Shown here piece by piece: positions 1-8,672 of a stretch of 64,000 bases of DNA; positions within the stretch are counted from its first letter, which is position 1; each line of letters begins with the position of its first letter. Both the position numbers and the translations under genes were made by a program. The DNA lies in the NCBI GenBank assembly GCA_017428785.1, contig JAFRQD010000011.1, positions 62,001 to 126,000 of the forward strand, written 5' to 3'. The notes beneath the pieces were generated by a model. The model made no database searches, had not been told where the DNA came from, and saw only the letters and a program-made list of their open reading frames with translations. The stretch is from Bacteroidaceae bacterium. GTDB taxonomy: Bacteria > Bacteroidota > Bacteroidia > Bacteroidales > Bacteroidaceae.

Positions 1-861
1 ATTGATAAGTTTGTACGCCCCGTAATTGAGGCCAATGGTTTTAAGATTGGCGAGGATATCAATCTTGTTCATGCACCGGAGCGCATCATTCCCGGCAACA
101 TGGTTTATGAACTTCTCCACAACAACCGTACCATTGGTGCAGACAGCAAGGAGATAGGTGAAAAGGTAAAGCAATATTATGCATCCTTCTGTCAGGGTGA
201 GATTGTAGTTACCGACATCCGCACAGCTGAAATGACCAAAGTGGTTGAGAACACTTATCGGGCCGTTAACATTGCTTTTGCCAATGAACTCTCAAGAATC
301 TGCCGCCACGACAACATGGATGTGTATGAGATTATCAAGATTTGCAATATGCATCCTCGTGTGAACATACTCCAGCCAGGCCCTGGTGTTGGTGGTCATT
401 GCATCTCTGTTGACCCTTGGTTCCTCGTAGGCGACTATCCTCAATTGGCCAAAGTCATTGACGAGTCCATGAAAACCAACGACTACCAGCCTGTCTTCGT
501 GCTTGAACGCATTCATGAAATTATGGAGGAGAATGGTATTACAGACAGTCGGAAGGTAGGACTCTATGGCATTACTTACAAGGAAAATGTTGACGATGTC
601 CGTGAGAGTCCCACACTTCAGATGCTTGACATTCAAAAGCGTCATCTGGCATGTCCGTTATGCACATTTGACCCATTCTTTACCAACAAGAAGATTGTTG
701 AAAACCAAATCCTTGATTTTGACCAGTTCCTCAGCGAAGTTGATATGGTTGTCATTATGGTGAAGCATGACCACATCAAGCAGAATTGGGACAAGCTGAA
801 AGGTAAGATTATTCTCGACTGCCACAATGTTTGCCCGTTGGAAGGTGTGTATCATATTTAA
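1..861 (+). CDS. wecC: UDP-N-acetyl-D-mannosamine dehydrogenase, 5' truncated by window edge
   Basis: Oxidises UDP-ManNAc to UDP-ManNAcA with NAD+ in the cytoplasm, supplying an acidic sugar for surface polysaccharide. The frame is open from base 1, so the N-terminal Rossmann domain lies outside; about 286 residues are visible. Seen are LVHAPERIIPGN near the new N-terminus, the central helical domain (TEMTKVVENTYRAVNIAFANE region), GPGVGGHCISVDPWFL with the catalytic cysteine of the UDP-sugar dehydrogenase family, and the C-terminal UDP-binding domain (LYGITYKENVDDVRESP). Followed after 26 bases by the epimerase that makes its substrate, which supports UDP-ManNAc rather than UDP-Glc as substrate. 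An internal ATG at 100 is not the true start. Confidence 0.93.
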   Translation: MDKFVRPVIEANGFKIGEDINLVHAPERIIPGNMVYELLHNNRTIGADSKEIGEKVKQYYASFCQGEIVVTDIRTAEMTKVVENTYRAVNIAFANELSRICRHDNMDVYEIIKICNMHPRVNILQPGPGVGGHCISVDPWFLVGDYPQLAKVIDESMKTNDYQPVFVLERIHEIMEENGITDSRKVGLYGITYKENVDDVRESPTLQMLDIQKRHLACPLCTFDPFFTNKKIVENQILDFDQFLSEVDMVVIMVKHDHIKQNWDKLKGKIILDCHNVCPLEGVYHI

Positions 862-887
862 TCGACGCATTTATAACATACAATCAC

Positions 888-2042
888 ATGAAAAAAAAGG
901 TAATGCTGGTGTTTGGGACCAGACCGGAAGCCATAAAGATGTGCCCTTTGGTTAAGGAGTTCCAAAAGCATCCCGAAGAGTTTGAGACAATCGTATGCGT
1001 AACAGGCCAGCACCGCGAGATGCTGGACCAAGTGCTGAAGATATTTGAGGTTGTACCCGACTATGACCTTAACATAATGAAGCAAGGGCAAGATTTGTAT
1101 GATATTACAGCGCGTGTACTGACTGGCATGCGGGATATTCTGAAAGAGGTACAGCCTAATGTGGTACTGGTTCACGGAGACACCACCACCAGCACTGCAG
1201 CTGCACTTGCAGCATTCTATCAGCAAATTCCTGTTGGTCATGTTGAGGCAGGCTTACGCACCCACAACATATACAGCCCTTGGCCTGAAGAAATGAACCG
1301 GCAGATAACAAGTCGTATTGCAACTTACAATTTTGCCCCGACACCTCTTTCCGATAAGAACCTGAAAGAGGAGAAAGCACATGGTAAAACCTATGTGACT
1401 GGCAATACTGTCATTGATGCCCTACACATAATCGTTGACAAGTTGAGCAAGGACAAGGCACTGGCTGACGAACAGGTTAATGTCCTTAAGAACGCAGGTT
1501 ATGATGTCACCCGATTAGCAGAAGGCAGGAAGCTTGTGCTCATCACGGGCCATCGACGCGAGAACTTTGGCGAGGGTTTTATCAGCATGGTTACTGCGAT
1601 GAAGGACCTCTCGGAGAAGTATCCCGAAGTCGATTTTGTGTATCCCATGCACTTGAACCCTAATGTGCGCAAGCCCATCCACGAAGTGTTCGGCGAAGAC
1701 TTGACCACTTACGAGAACTTCTTCTTCATAGAGCCATTGCAGTATCTTGAGTTTGTTTACTTGATGGAGAAATCCACGATTGTTCTGACCGACAGTGGCG
1801 GCATACAGGAAGAAGCCCCGGGCCTTGGGAAACCTGTGCTCGTAATGCGTGACACAACCGAACGTCCCGAGGCTCTTGAAAGTGGCACCGTACATTTGGT
1901 GGGAACCAATCACGATTTAATTGTGAACGAGGTGAGCACACTGCTCGACGATGAGGTTGCCTATGAAAAGATGAGCAAGGCGGTGAATCCATACGGAGAC
2001 GGCAAGGCTTGTGGGCGTATTGTCGCTGCATTATCAGAATAA
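888..2042 (+). CDS. wecB: UDP-N-acetylglucosamine 2-epimerase (non-hydrolysing)
   Basis: Interconverts UDP-GlcNAc and UDP-ManNAc, feeding the dehydrogenase just upstream. 384 residues, the usual family length. I chose ATG at 888 because the protein then opens MKKKVMLVFGTRPEAIKM, the canonical N-terminus; the frame can be read from 831 but that would overlap the wecC end. Visible motifs: GTRPEAIK, VHGDTTTS, GHVEAGLRT, PEEMNRQ, GHRRENFG, LTDSGGIQEEAPGLGKPVLVMR and TERPE, all typical of the GT-B-like epimerase fold. Operon with wecC and the glycosyltransferase 39 bases downstream. Confidence 0.97.
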   Translation: MKKKVMLVFGTRPEAIKMCPLVKEFQKHPEEFETIVCVTGQHREMLDQVLKIFEVVPDYDLNIMKQGQDLYDITARVLTGMRDILKEVQPNVVLVHGDTTTSTAAALAAFYQQIPVGHVEAGLRTHNIYSPWPEEMNRQITSRIATYNFAPTPLSDKNLKEEKAHGKTYVTGNTVIDALHIIVDKLSKDKALADEQVNVLKNAGYDVTRLAEGRKLVLITGHRRENFGEGFISMVTAMKDLSEKYPEVDFVYPMHLNPNVRKPIHEVFGEDLTTYENFFFIEPLQYLEFVYLMEKSTIVLTDSGGIQEEAPGLGKPVLVMRDTTERPEALESGTVHLVGTNHDLIVNEVSTLLDDEVAYEKMSKAVNPYGDGKACGRIVAALSE

Positions 2043-2081
2043 CAAGAAGGCTGTGTGAACGACAGATAAAAGCGGCTCTGC

Positions 2082-2822
2082 ATGTTGAGGCTGAGAGATA
2101 TAACGATTGTCGGGTCAATGGGTGAGTTGGCCAGCATTCCTGCGGGCAAGACGCTCATCAACACAATATATGCCTATTCGTATGTTGTGGCGCAACAGGA
2201 TGCGTTCTTTGCGGAGGCACTTACCAAATGCGACTACCTCATGCCCGACGGAGCAGGCATCGTCAAGGCTTGCCGATGGCTGAGAGCCAAAAGTCAGCCC
2301 AAAGAGCGGATAGCAGGATGGGACTTGTTCATGTACGAAATGCAAGCCATCTGCCAAAGAGTCTCCAGGCCTAAAGTGATGTTCCTCGGCTCAAGCGAAA
2401 AGGTGCTGTCCTTGATTCGTGAACGAGCTGCCTCTGATTTCCCGAATATAGAAGTCGTGACCTATTCCCCACCCTTCAAGACGGAGTTCTCGGACGAGGA
2501 CAGTCAAAAGATGATTCAGGCTATCAATTGTGCTGACCCGGACTTGTTGTGGATAGGTATAACGGCACCTAAGCAGGAGAAATGGACATACAGACATTGG
2601 GACGAACTCAACATCCATTGCCACTGCGGGACAATCGGAGCGGTGTTCGACTTCTATGCAGGCACCGTGAAACGAGCTCCGCTGTGGTGGCAGAAACATG
2701 CGCTGGAATGGCTTTATCGTTTACTCATGGAGCCCCGACGCATGTGGCGACGCTACATCATCGGCAATGCCAAGTTCCTCTATTATATATATAAGGAGAG
2801 CAGGCACGCCAATATGCAATAA
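2082..2822 (+). CDS. WecG/TagA/CpsF family glycosyltransferase
   Basis: GT26-type transferase; relatives add ManNAc or ManNAcA from the UDP-sugar to a lipid-linked first sugar on the inner face of the cytoplasmic membrane. 246 residues, standard length. Seen: MPDGAGIVKA with the conserved catalytic-base aspartate, GITAPKQEKW, and the end motif GAVFDFYAGTVKRAP typical of the family. The upstream wecB-wecC pair makes it likely that the sugar added is ManNAc or ManNAcA (inference). The first ATG at 2082 leaves 39 bases after wecB; a second, GTG/ATG-rich stretch (VGSMGELAS) lies a few codons in, so a slightly later start is possible. Confidence 0.9.
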   Translation: MLRLRDITIVGSMGELASIPAGKTLINTIYAYSYVVAQQDAFFAEALTKCDYLMPDGAGIVKACRWLRAKSQPKERIAGWDLFMYEMQAICQRVSRPKVMFLGSSEKVLSLIRERAASDFPNIEVVTYSPPFKTEFSDEDSQKMIQAINCADPDLLWIGITAPKQEKWTYRHWDELNIHCHCGTIGAVFDFYAGTVKRAPLWWQKHALEWLYRLLMEPRRMWRRYIIGNAKFLYYIYKESRHANMQ

Positions 2823-2893
2823 TCCCTTCCTGCTTCGGAAAACCTTTGTGCAGGCACATGATATTTTCAACTATACCACGCTGGATTCTTGCT

Positions 2894-2977
2894 ACGCAGG
2901 TTGCGTACCGAGAGACGCAACTTGTGTCTGTGGAAACGCAGGTTGTGTATCTGCATTTGCAAGCTGCGGAAGAAGAA
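2894..2977. repeat. 21-bp period array, ACGCA-N3-TGCGT type, 4 units
   Basis: Four 21-bp units at 2894, 2915, 2936 and 2957. Each holds a small inverted repeat: ACGCA-GGT-TGCGT, ACGCA-ACT-TGTGT, ACGCA-GGT-TGTGT, and the decayed TTGCA-AGC-TGCGG; the 8-bp remainders are unrelated. It sits in the 251-base gap between the glycosyltransferase and the cupin gene, 72 bases past the stop. The rest of the gap holds nothing I recognise. Same motif and same period recur at 14149-14232. Confidence 0.85.
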
Positions 2978-3073
2978 TGCTGCCTGCCAGCGATGGTTAT
3001 CTGACAGCCGGAAACTATTTATCTACAAGCGGTTGACGACAAATACGCTATAAAACAATTTATAATATTTAAT

Positions 3074-3469
3074 ATGGTAATCACAACTGAAATACTTGAC
3101 GCGCTCAGTGCTAAGGCAAAAGCCTGTGAGCGACTGCGTATGAACTACGACCTCCGGACATCTCCGGATGACCAAAGTCAGCGCATGCTAAACGCATTGG
3201 AGCCAGGCACTATAATGCCTATCCATCGCCATCCTACAACTTGCGAGACGATTGTCTTGCTTCGTGGCAGCATCAAGGAACTGCTCTACGATGAAAAAGG
3301 AAATCTGACGGAAAGCGTCATACTGAAAGCAGGGACTGAGCCTTCTGCAATGAACATCCCCGCAGGCGCTTGGCATTCACTTGAGTGCCTGGAGACCGGT
3401 ACAATCCTCTTTGAGGCAAAGGATGGCGCGTTCGAGCCCCGACGCGCAGAAGACACGATGGAAAAGTGA
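3074..3469 (+). CDS. WbuC-like cupin-fold metalloprotein
   Basis: 131 residues forming a single cupin barrel. Metal-binding cupin signatures are visible: HRHPTTCETIVLLRGS (residues about 55-70, His, His and Glu ligands plus a Gly) and GAWHSLECLE (about 97-106, third His). The name comes from WbuC of E. coli O-antigen clusters; WbuC proteins are regularly found in O-antigen or capsule loci but the reaction is not established. The neighbours here are likewise polysaccharide genes. The last codons and stop fall in a GTGAAAAGG repeat (3461-3493), so the exact C-terminus may vary among strains. Confidence 0.8.
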   Translation: MVITTEILDALSAKAKACERLRMNYDLRTSPDDQSQRMLNALEPGTIMPIHRHPTTCETIVLLRGSIKELLYDEKGNLTESVILKAGTEPSAMNIPAGAWHSLECLETGTILFEAKDGAFEPRRAEDTMEK

Positions 3470-3493
3470 AAAGGTGAAAAGGTGATAAAGTAA
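3461..3493. repeat. GTGAAAAGGTGAAAAGGTGA low-complexity repeat at a stop codon
   Basis: Short tandem words GTGAAAAG/GTGAAAAG/GTGATAAAG cover the stop codon of the cupin gene and the 27-base spacer to the next gene. The same word string covers the stop of the ABC ATPase gene at 54752-54793. Confidence 0.7.
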
Positions 3494-3496
3494 AAA

Positions 3497-4576
3497 ATGC
3501 TTTTCTTTGAGCTCATACGCATAGCCTTAGGCAGACAGGAGACTCTCAGCCATACCCCTACCGAGGAAGAGTGGCACCAACTGTTTGATGAGGCGAAGCA
3601 GCAGACACTAATAGGAATACTCTATGAAGGTCTGTGTAGGCTCACAGCTGCTCAGAAACCGCCACGGCAACTGCTCATCGACTGGCATGCGTCGGTGCAG
3701 AAGATTATATGCGACAACAAACGCCTCAATCACGATACGGTATGGGTGAGCCAACGCTGGGCGAAGCTTGGCTATCGGAACATTATCCTCAAAGGTCAGG
3801 GCAATGCCCTACTCTATCCCGACCCCATGCTACGTGTGCCTGGCGATATCGACATCTGGCTTGACGGCAACCGACGCCAGATTGCCAATTATATCCGCAG
3901 CCATTTCCCGAAATTGGAGGTGACGCGCATCGAGATGGAGTTTCCCGTCCGTAAGGACACTCATATCGAGGTTCACTTCTTGCCAAGCTTCCTCTATGAC
4001 CCGTTCAAGGACTGCAGGATGCAGCGCTATTTCCTCCAGCAACTTTCGAAGCCGAAGCAAGTGGAGCTGTCCGACGAGGGCACTATCAACATTCCCAACG
4101 ACGAGATGAACTTGGTGTTCCAGCTTAGCCACATCTACCGCCACCTCTTCTACGAAGGTATCGGGCTCAGGCAACTGATGGACTACTATTACCTGAGTCA
4201 ACTCCTGACCACATCAAAAGGCAATGAGCTCAGGGAAAAGGTTCTTCCTGTCATTCGCGAACTTGGTCTGACAGACTTCTGCAGAGCATTGATGTGGGTG
4301 CTGGGCGAAGTGTTCTATATGCCCAAAGAAATGATGCTCACCGAACCCGATGAGCGTCGCGGCCGCTTCCTGTTGCAAGAAGTGATGCGTGCAGGAAACT
4401 TCGGGCATGCAGACGACAGAGTGGGCAACTGGGAAGAGATGAGCAGATGGGAAAGGCTGGCATGGGGTACACGCTGGAGCTGGCGACTATTGGGGCAATA
4501 CCCCCGAGAAGTTTTCTGGCATCCTTTCTATCGCATATCACAATATTTATGGAGACTTTTTAATGGATATCTGTAA
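3497..4576 (+). CDS. NTP_transf_5 family nucleotidyltransferase-fold protein
   Basis: 359 residues. The family (uncharacterised nucleotidyltransferase, Pfam NTP_transf_5) belongs to the polymerase-beta-like nucleotidyltransferase superfamily and is frequent in polysaccharide clusters of Bacteroidetes and other bacteria; its substrate is unknown. Seen: YRNIILKGQGNALLY followed by the paired metal-binding aspartates in PGDIDIWLDG (about residues 115-124), and IEVHFLPSFL as the likely third acidic motif. The rest is helical. Its stop overlaps the start of the next gene by one base (TAATG), so translation is probably coupled to the initiating transferase. Confidence 0.8.
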   Translation: MLFFELIRIALGRQETLSHTPTEEEWHQLFDEAKQQTLIGILYEGLCRLTAAQKPPRQLLIDWHASVQKIICDNKRLNHDTVWVSQRWAKLGYRNIILKGQGNALLYPDPMLRVPGDIDIWLDGNRRQIANYIRSHFPKLEVTRIEMEFPVRKDTHIEVHFLPSFLYDPFKDCRMQRYFLQQLSKPKQVELSDEGTINIPNDEMNLVFQLSHIYRHLFYEGIGLRQLMDYYYLSQLLTTSKGNELREKVLPVIRELGLTDFCRALMWVLGEVFYMPKEMMLTEPDERRGRFLLQEVMRAGNFGHADDRVGNWEEMSRWERLAWGTRWSWRLLGQYPREVFWHPFYRISQYLWRLFNGYL

Positions 4577-5973
4577 TGGTTAGAGAAAACAAGACATCCG
4601 ACAACAGCATTCGCTGGATGATAATGGCTGGCGAGTTATTAGCTCTTAACTTTGCTCTGCTCGCTATGTCTTATGTATATAAGAGCATGGGCAACTCAAC
4701 CACACCTCACTACAAGCGTCTGATGTTGCTCATGTCGCTGGTGTATATACTATGTGACATACTGAGCCGCCATCATATCTACGACCGTTTCGTTCGAGGC
4801 GACCAGTTGATTCGGAGTTTCTTCCAGAGTACAGCACTTTTCGTGATACTGAGCCTCTTGGTAATGTGGGTGTTCCGTTGGCCTTTGATGACATGGGACT
4901 TCATGCTTCCTTTCTATGGCTTTATCATTTCCTTCCTATGCCTTTATCGTTGGATATTAAGAAAATGCATCGTTTTCTACCGTAAAAGAGGTCGCAACAC
5001 GATGAGCGTCATCTTTATTGGTAACATCAATGTGGCCAGCGAGCTCTATAAAAAGATGGAAACCGACCCTTCGACAGGCTTTAATGTCAAGGGATACTTT
5101 GCCGACAAGCCACGCACCAAGGTCACCGAGAAGAACTATCTTGGCAAACCGGAAGAAGCCGTTGACTATATAGAGAATGGATCCTTGCATCAAGTCTATT
5201 GCCTCTTGCCATCTTCGCAAAACGACCTTATCAACCGCATCATGCTGACATGTGCACAGAATATTGTGCGTTACAACCACATCCCCGATGCCTTTAATTA
5301 CCAAAGACACACAATGGCTCTTGACCTGATGGACGGAACACCAGTATTCAGCTTGCACAACGAACCACTCTCACTTTTGGGCAATCGTATCATCAAGCGT
5401 GCATTCGACTTCACCGCATCAAGTATCTTCCTTGTCACCATCTTCCCTTTCGTTTACATTATCTTCGGCACACTCATCAAGCTAAGTTCCCCTGGACCTG
5501 TGTTCTTCAAGCAGAAGCGCTCCGGACTGAATGGCGAGGAATTCTATTGCTATAAGTTCCGCTCGATGCGTGTGAATGTGGATAGCGACAAAGTTCAAGC
5601 GACAAAAGATGACCCGCGAAAGACACGCATTGGAGAGTTTATGCGCCGAACAAGTATCGACGAGCTGCCGCAGTTCATCAACGTGTGGCTGGGCAATATG
5701 AGTATCGTGGGCCCAAGGCCGCACATGCTGAAGCATACCGAACAATACAGCGAGCTCATCAACAGTTATATGATACGCCACTTTGCAAAGCCGGGCATTA
5801 CAGGCTATGCACAAGTAACAGGCTTTCGAGGCGAGACATCGGAACTATGGCAGATGGAGGGGCGCGTAAAGAAGGACATCTGGTACATCGAGCACTGGAC
5901 CTTTGCCCTCGACCTCTTCATCATTTGGAAGACGATTTATAACGCAATACACGGCGAAGAAAACGCTTATTAA
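4576..5973 (+). CDS. Undecaprenyl-phosphate glucose phosphotransferase (WcaJ-type)
   Basis: Transfers hexose-1-phosphate from UDP-sugar to undecaprenyl phosphate, starting a surface polysaccharide repeat unit. 465 residues: four N-terminal transmembrane helices (about 10-130), a CoA-binding-like Rossmann domain ([18 protein letters not shown], about 140-240), another membrane segment ([18 protein letters not shown], about 275-295) and the catalytic domain. Catalytic-domain motifs: [37 protein letters not shown] and [10 protein letters not shown], ending with GITGYAQV and [11 protein letters not shown]. WcaJ homologues use UDP-glucose, but sugar specificity cannot be read from sequence. Last gene of the polysaccharide run. 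Confidence 0.93.
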   Translation: MVRENKTSDNSIRWMIMAGELLALNFALLAMSYVYKSMGNSTTPHYKRLMLLMSLVYILCDILSRHHIYDRFVRGDQLIRSFFQSTALFVILSLLVMWVFRWPLMTWDFMLPFYGFIISFLCLYRWILRKCIVFYRKRGRNTMSVIFIGNINVASELYKKMETDPSTGFNVKGYFADKPRTKVTEKNYLGKPEEAVDYIENGSLHQVYCLLPSSQNDLINRIMLTCAQNIVRYNHIPDAFNYQRHTMALDLMDGTPVFSLHNEPLSLLGNRIIKRAFDFTASSIFLVTIFPFVYIIFGTLIKLSSPGPVFFKQKRSGLNGEEFYCYKFRSMRVNVDSDKVQATKDDPRKTRIGEFMRRTSIDELPQFINVWLGNMSIVGPRPHMLKHTEQYSELINSYMIRHFAKPGITGYAQVTGFRGETSELWQMEGRVKKDIWYIEHWTFALDLFIIWKTIYNAIHGEENAY

Positions 5974-6008
5974 AGTAAATCATAATGTCTAATTTATTAT
6001 AATTAAGG

Positions 6009-8519
6009 ATGAAAAAGATTGTATTTTCGATTGCCTTTGCTGCAATCTGCATGACGGGTTTGGCACAAAGTGCTGAGTTCTTCAAACCGTACAAGCAGAC
6101 GGATTTGCGTCTGCCTAGTGTTCCTCTTGTGGTCAGCGACCCCTATTTCTCCGTTTGGAGTCCCTACGACAAACTGACCGACGGAAGCACTCGTCACTGG
6201 ACAAACGACGAGAAGCCCCTGGAGGGTCTGCTCTTTGTTGACGGCACAACTTATCGCTGGATGGGCTCTGCTCAGCGAACCCTTATGGAAAGCGTTGTTC
6301 CTATGTCTAATGAGGCTGAATGGGAAGCACAATACACCGACCAAAAGCCTTCCGACAACTGGATGAAGCCCGACTTCAACGCCTCTTCATGGAAAAGCGG
6401 CAAAGGTGCTTTCGGCTCGGACAACTACGACAACATTCGCACCTCTTGGACGAAAGAGGATGACCACATTTGGGTGCGTCGCTCTGTTGACCTGACAGCC
6501 GACCAGCTTCAAGGCGATCTCTATCTTATCTTCTCCCACGACGATGCCTGCGAGATATACATCAATGGAGAGAAGGCTGCCACGGGAATTATGGATTATG
6601 TGGATGGTGTGGTAGTTCGGTTGGATGGCAATAAAGCAAACCTGCTCAAAGAAGGCAAGAATGTCTTTGCCGTACATTGTTACAACAAGACTGGCGGCGC
6701 CCTGGTCGATTTCGGCATTTTCCGCAACATTGCCAAAGGCAACGACCGCATTGTGACGGCAGAACAGAAGAGTGTGGACGTGCTGGCTTGCAACACCTAC
6801 TACACCTTTGCTTGCGGTCCGGTGGAACTCGATGTTGTCTTTACCGCACCACACATCATCGACGACTACGACCTACTATCCGCTCCCATCAACTACATCT
6901 CCTATCAGGTTCGTGCCACCGACGGCAAGCGCCACAGCGTAAAGTTCTACCTCTCCACAACACCGCAAATGGCCGTTAACAAGATTCAGCAGCCCACCAT
7001 CTCAACAATGGAGTACAAGAATGGCACACAGTACCTCAAGGCCGGCACCATACAGCAGCCCATCCTCGCCAAGACGGGCGACGGCATCTGCATCGACTGG
7101 GGCTATGTTTACCTTGCCGGTACCAATGGACGTCTCTGCCTGGCCAGCGATGCCGACATCAAGACGCAGTTCCTGGCCGACGGACACTTGCCAAGAGGCG
7201 AACGACAGGTGGTTTGCCAGAAGCAAGTATCACTCCCCACTTTGGCCTATGTTCACGACTTTGGCACAACAGAGCAAGGCAGCAGTTTTGCCATGATTGG
7301 TTACGACGAGATTTGGGACATCGAATACTTCTTCAAGCGCTATAAAGGCTATTGGGCACACGAAGGTAGCGTCAGCATCTACGACATGTTCTCTCGCATG
7401 CGCGGCAACTACACCAACATCATGCAGCGCTGCCGCCAGATGGACAAGACCATCTACGACGACGCCTTCAATGCTGGTGGCAAGAAATATGCAGAAATAC
7501 TCTCCGGTTCCTATCGTCACGTCAACGCCGCCCACAAACTCTTCCGCGACAATGAGGGCAACGTGCTCTTCTTCTCGAAGGAGAACAACTCCAACGGATG
7601 CGTCAATACCGTGGACCTCACCTATCCCGAGGCACCGCTCTACCTCTGCTACAACCCCGAACTGCAGAAGGGCATGATGACCAGCATCTTCGACTACAGC
7701 CTCTCCGGTCGCTGGACAAAGCCCTTCGCAGCACACGACCTCGGACAATATCCAAAGGCTAACGGACAAGTCTATGGAGGCGACATGCCGCTCGAGGAAG
7801 CCGGCAACATGATAACGCTTGCCGCACAGATCTGCAAGCAGGAAGGCAACACGCTCTATGTTGACAAGTATTGGAACATCATCACCACATGGGCTGACTA
7901 TCTCGTAGAAAACGGCCTGCATCCCGCCAACCAGCTTTGTACCGACGACTTCGCAGGACATTGGGCAGGCAACTGCAACCTTGCCCTCAAAGCCATCATG
8001 GGCATCGCCGGATATGCCGAACTCGCCAAGATGAAAGGACTCGACGATGTGTATGACAAGTACAACGCAAAGGCAAAGGAGATGGCAGCCGCATGGGAAA
8101 GCGAGACAAAAGTTAAAGACCACTACGAGTTGGCCTATGGCGCAGGAGCCGACACTTGGAGTCAGAAGTACAACATGGTTTGGGACAAACTCTGGCAAAC
8201 GAATGTCATTCCCAACGGAGCCATGCAGACCGAGCTGAAGTACTACCTTAAGAAGCAGAACCAGTACGGCTTGCCTCTCGACTGCCGCAAGGACTACACC
8301 AAGAGCGACTGGATTATGTGGACGGCCGCAATGGCAGCAACCGATAAGGACTTCCAGGCATTCGTCGCCCCCCTCTACAAGTACATCAACGAGACAGAGA
8401 GCCGCGTGCCCATCTCCGACTGGCACGACACCAAGACAGGCCGCATGACAGGCTTCAAGGCACGCTCGGTCATCGGAGGCTACTGGATGAGAGTCCTCAT
8501 GAACAAAATGATTCAATAA
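6009..8519 (+). CDS. Secreted glutaminase-family protein (DUF5127/DUF4965/DUF1793)
   Basis: 836 residues with a signal peptide MKKIVFSIAFAAICMTGLAQ. The family is related to fungal glutaminase GtaA and is common in gut Bacteroidetes, where the true substrate is usually unproven. N-terminal part LRLPSVPLVVSDPYFSVWSPYDKLTDG is the GtaA-like opening. A galactose-binding-like insertion (about 95-235, ASSWKSGKGAFG through FAVHCYNKTGGALVDF) follows, then the beta-rich DUF5127-type region and a C-terminal alpha/alpha-barrel-like region (QVYGGDMPLEEAGNM through DWHDTKTGR). It stands alone between the polysaccharide operon and a convergent GH43 gene, with a good terminator after it. Confidence 0.85.
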   Translation: MKKIVFSIAFAAICMTGLAQSAEFFKPYKQTDLRLPSVPLVVSDPYFSVWSPYDKLTDGSTRHWTNDEKPLEGLLFVDGTTYRWMGSAQRTLMESVVPMSNEAEWEAQYTDQKPSDNWMKPDFNASSWKSGKGAFGSDNYDNIRTSWTKEDDHIWVRRSVDLTADQLQGDLYLIFSHDDACEIYINGEKAATGIMDYVDGVVVRLDGNKANLLKEGKNVFAVHCYNKTGGALVDFGIFRNIAKGNDRIVTAEQKSVDVLACNTYYTFACGPVELDVVFTAPHIIDDYDLLSAPINYISYQVRATDGKRHSVKFYLSTTPQMAVNKIQQPTISTMEYKNGTQYLKAGTIQQPILAKTGDGICIDWGYVYLAGTNGRLCLASDADIKTQFLADGHLPRGERQVVCQKQVSLPTLAYVHDFGTTEQGSSFAMIGYDEIWDIEYFFKRYKGYWAHEGSVSIYDMFSRMRGNYTNIMQRCRQMDKTIYDDAFNAGGKKYAEILSGSYRHVNAAHKLFRDNEGNVLFFSKENNSNGCVNTVDLTYPEAPLYLCYNPELQKGMMTSIFDYSLSGRWTKPFAAHDLGQYPKANGQVYGGDMPLEEAGNMITLAAQICKQEGNTLYVDKYWNIITTWADYLVENGLHPANQLCTDDFAGHWAGNCNLALKAIMGIAGYAELAKMKGLDDVYDKYNAKAKEMAAAWESETKVKDHYELAYGAGADTWSQKYNMVWDKLWQTNVIPNGAMQTELKYYLKKQNQYGLPLDCRKDYTKSDWIMWTAAMAATDKDFQAFVAPLYKYINETESRVPISDWHDTKTGRMTGFKARSVIGGYWMRVLMNKMIQ

Positions 8520-8538
8520 CTTATCTCGACATATCGGC

Positions 8539-8571
8539 AAGGGGAGACAGGACAACTGCCTCCCCTTTTTT
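8539..8571 (+). terminator. Rho-independent terminator after the glutaminase-family gene
   Basis: Stem AAGGGGAGACAG / CTGCCTCCCCTT with one mismatch around a GACAA loop, followed by a run of six T. It starts 20 bases after the stop codon. Confidence 0.85.
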
Positions 8572-8672
8572 CGTCCCAAAGAGGAGATTCAGAACCTTCT
8601 AGGATAAGAGAGCCGCTCTTGTACAAACCAGAAGTGTTATGTTGGGAAAAGCTTTTAGAGGCTGGAGGAAAT

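Noticed and set aside
2698-3036. Frame overlapping the glycosyltransferase end and the 2894 array
   Set aside because: Half lies in another gene and half in repeat; no family resemblance.
7230-8579. Minus-strand frame (449 codons) opposite the glutaminase-family gene
   Set aside because: Antisense shadow of a clear gene; composition Val/Leu/His/Cys-rich with no domain.
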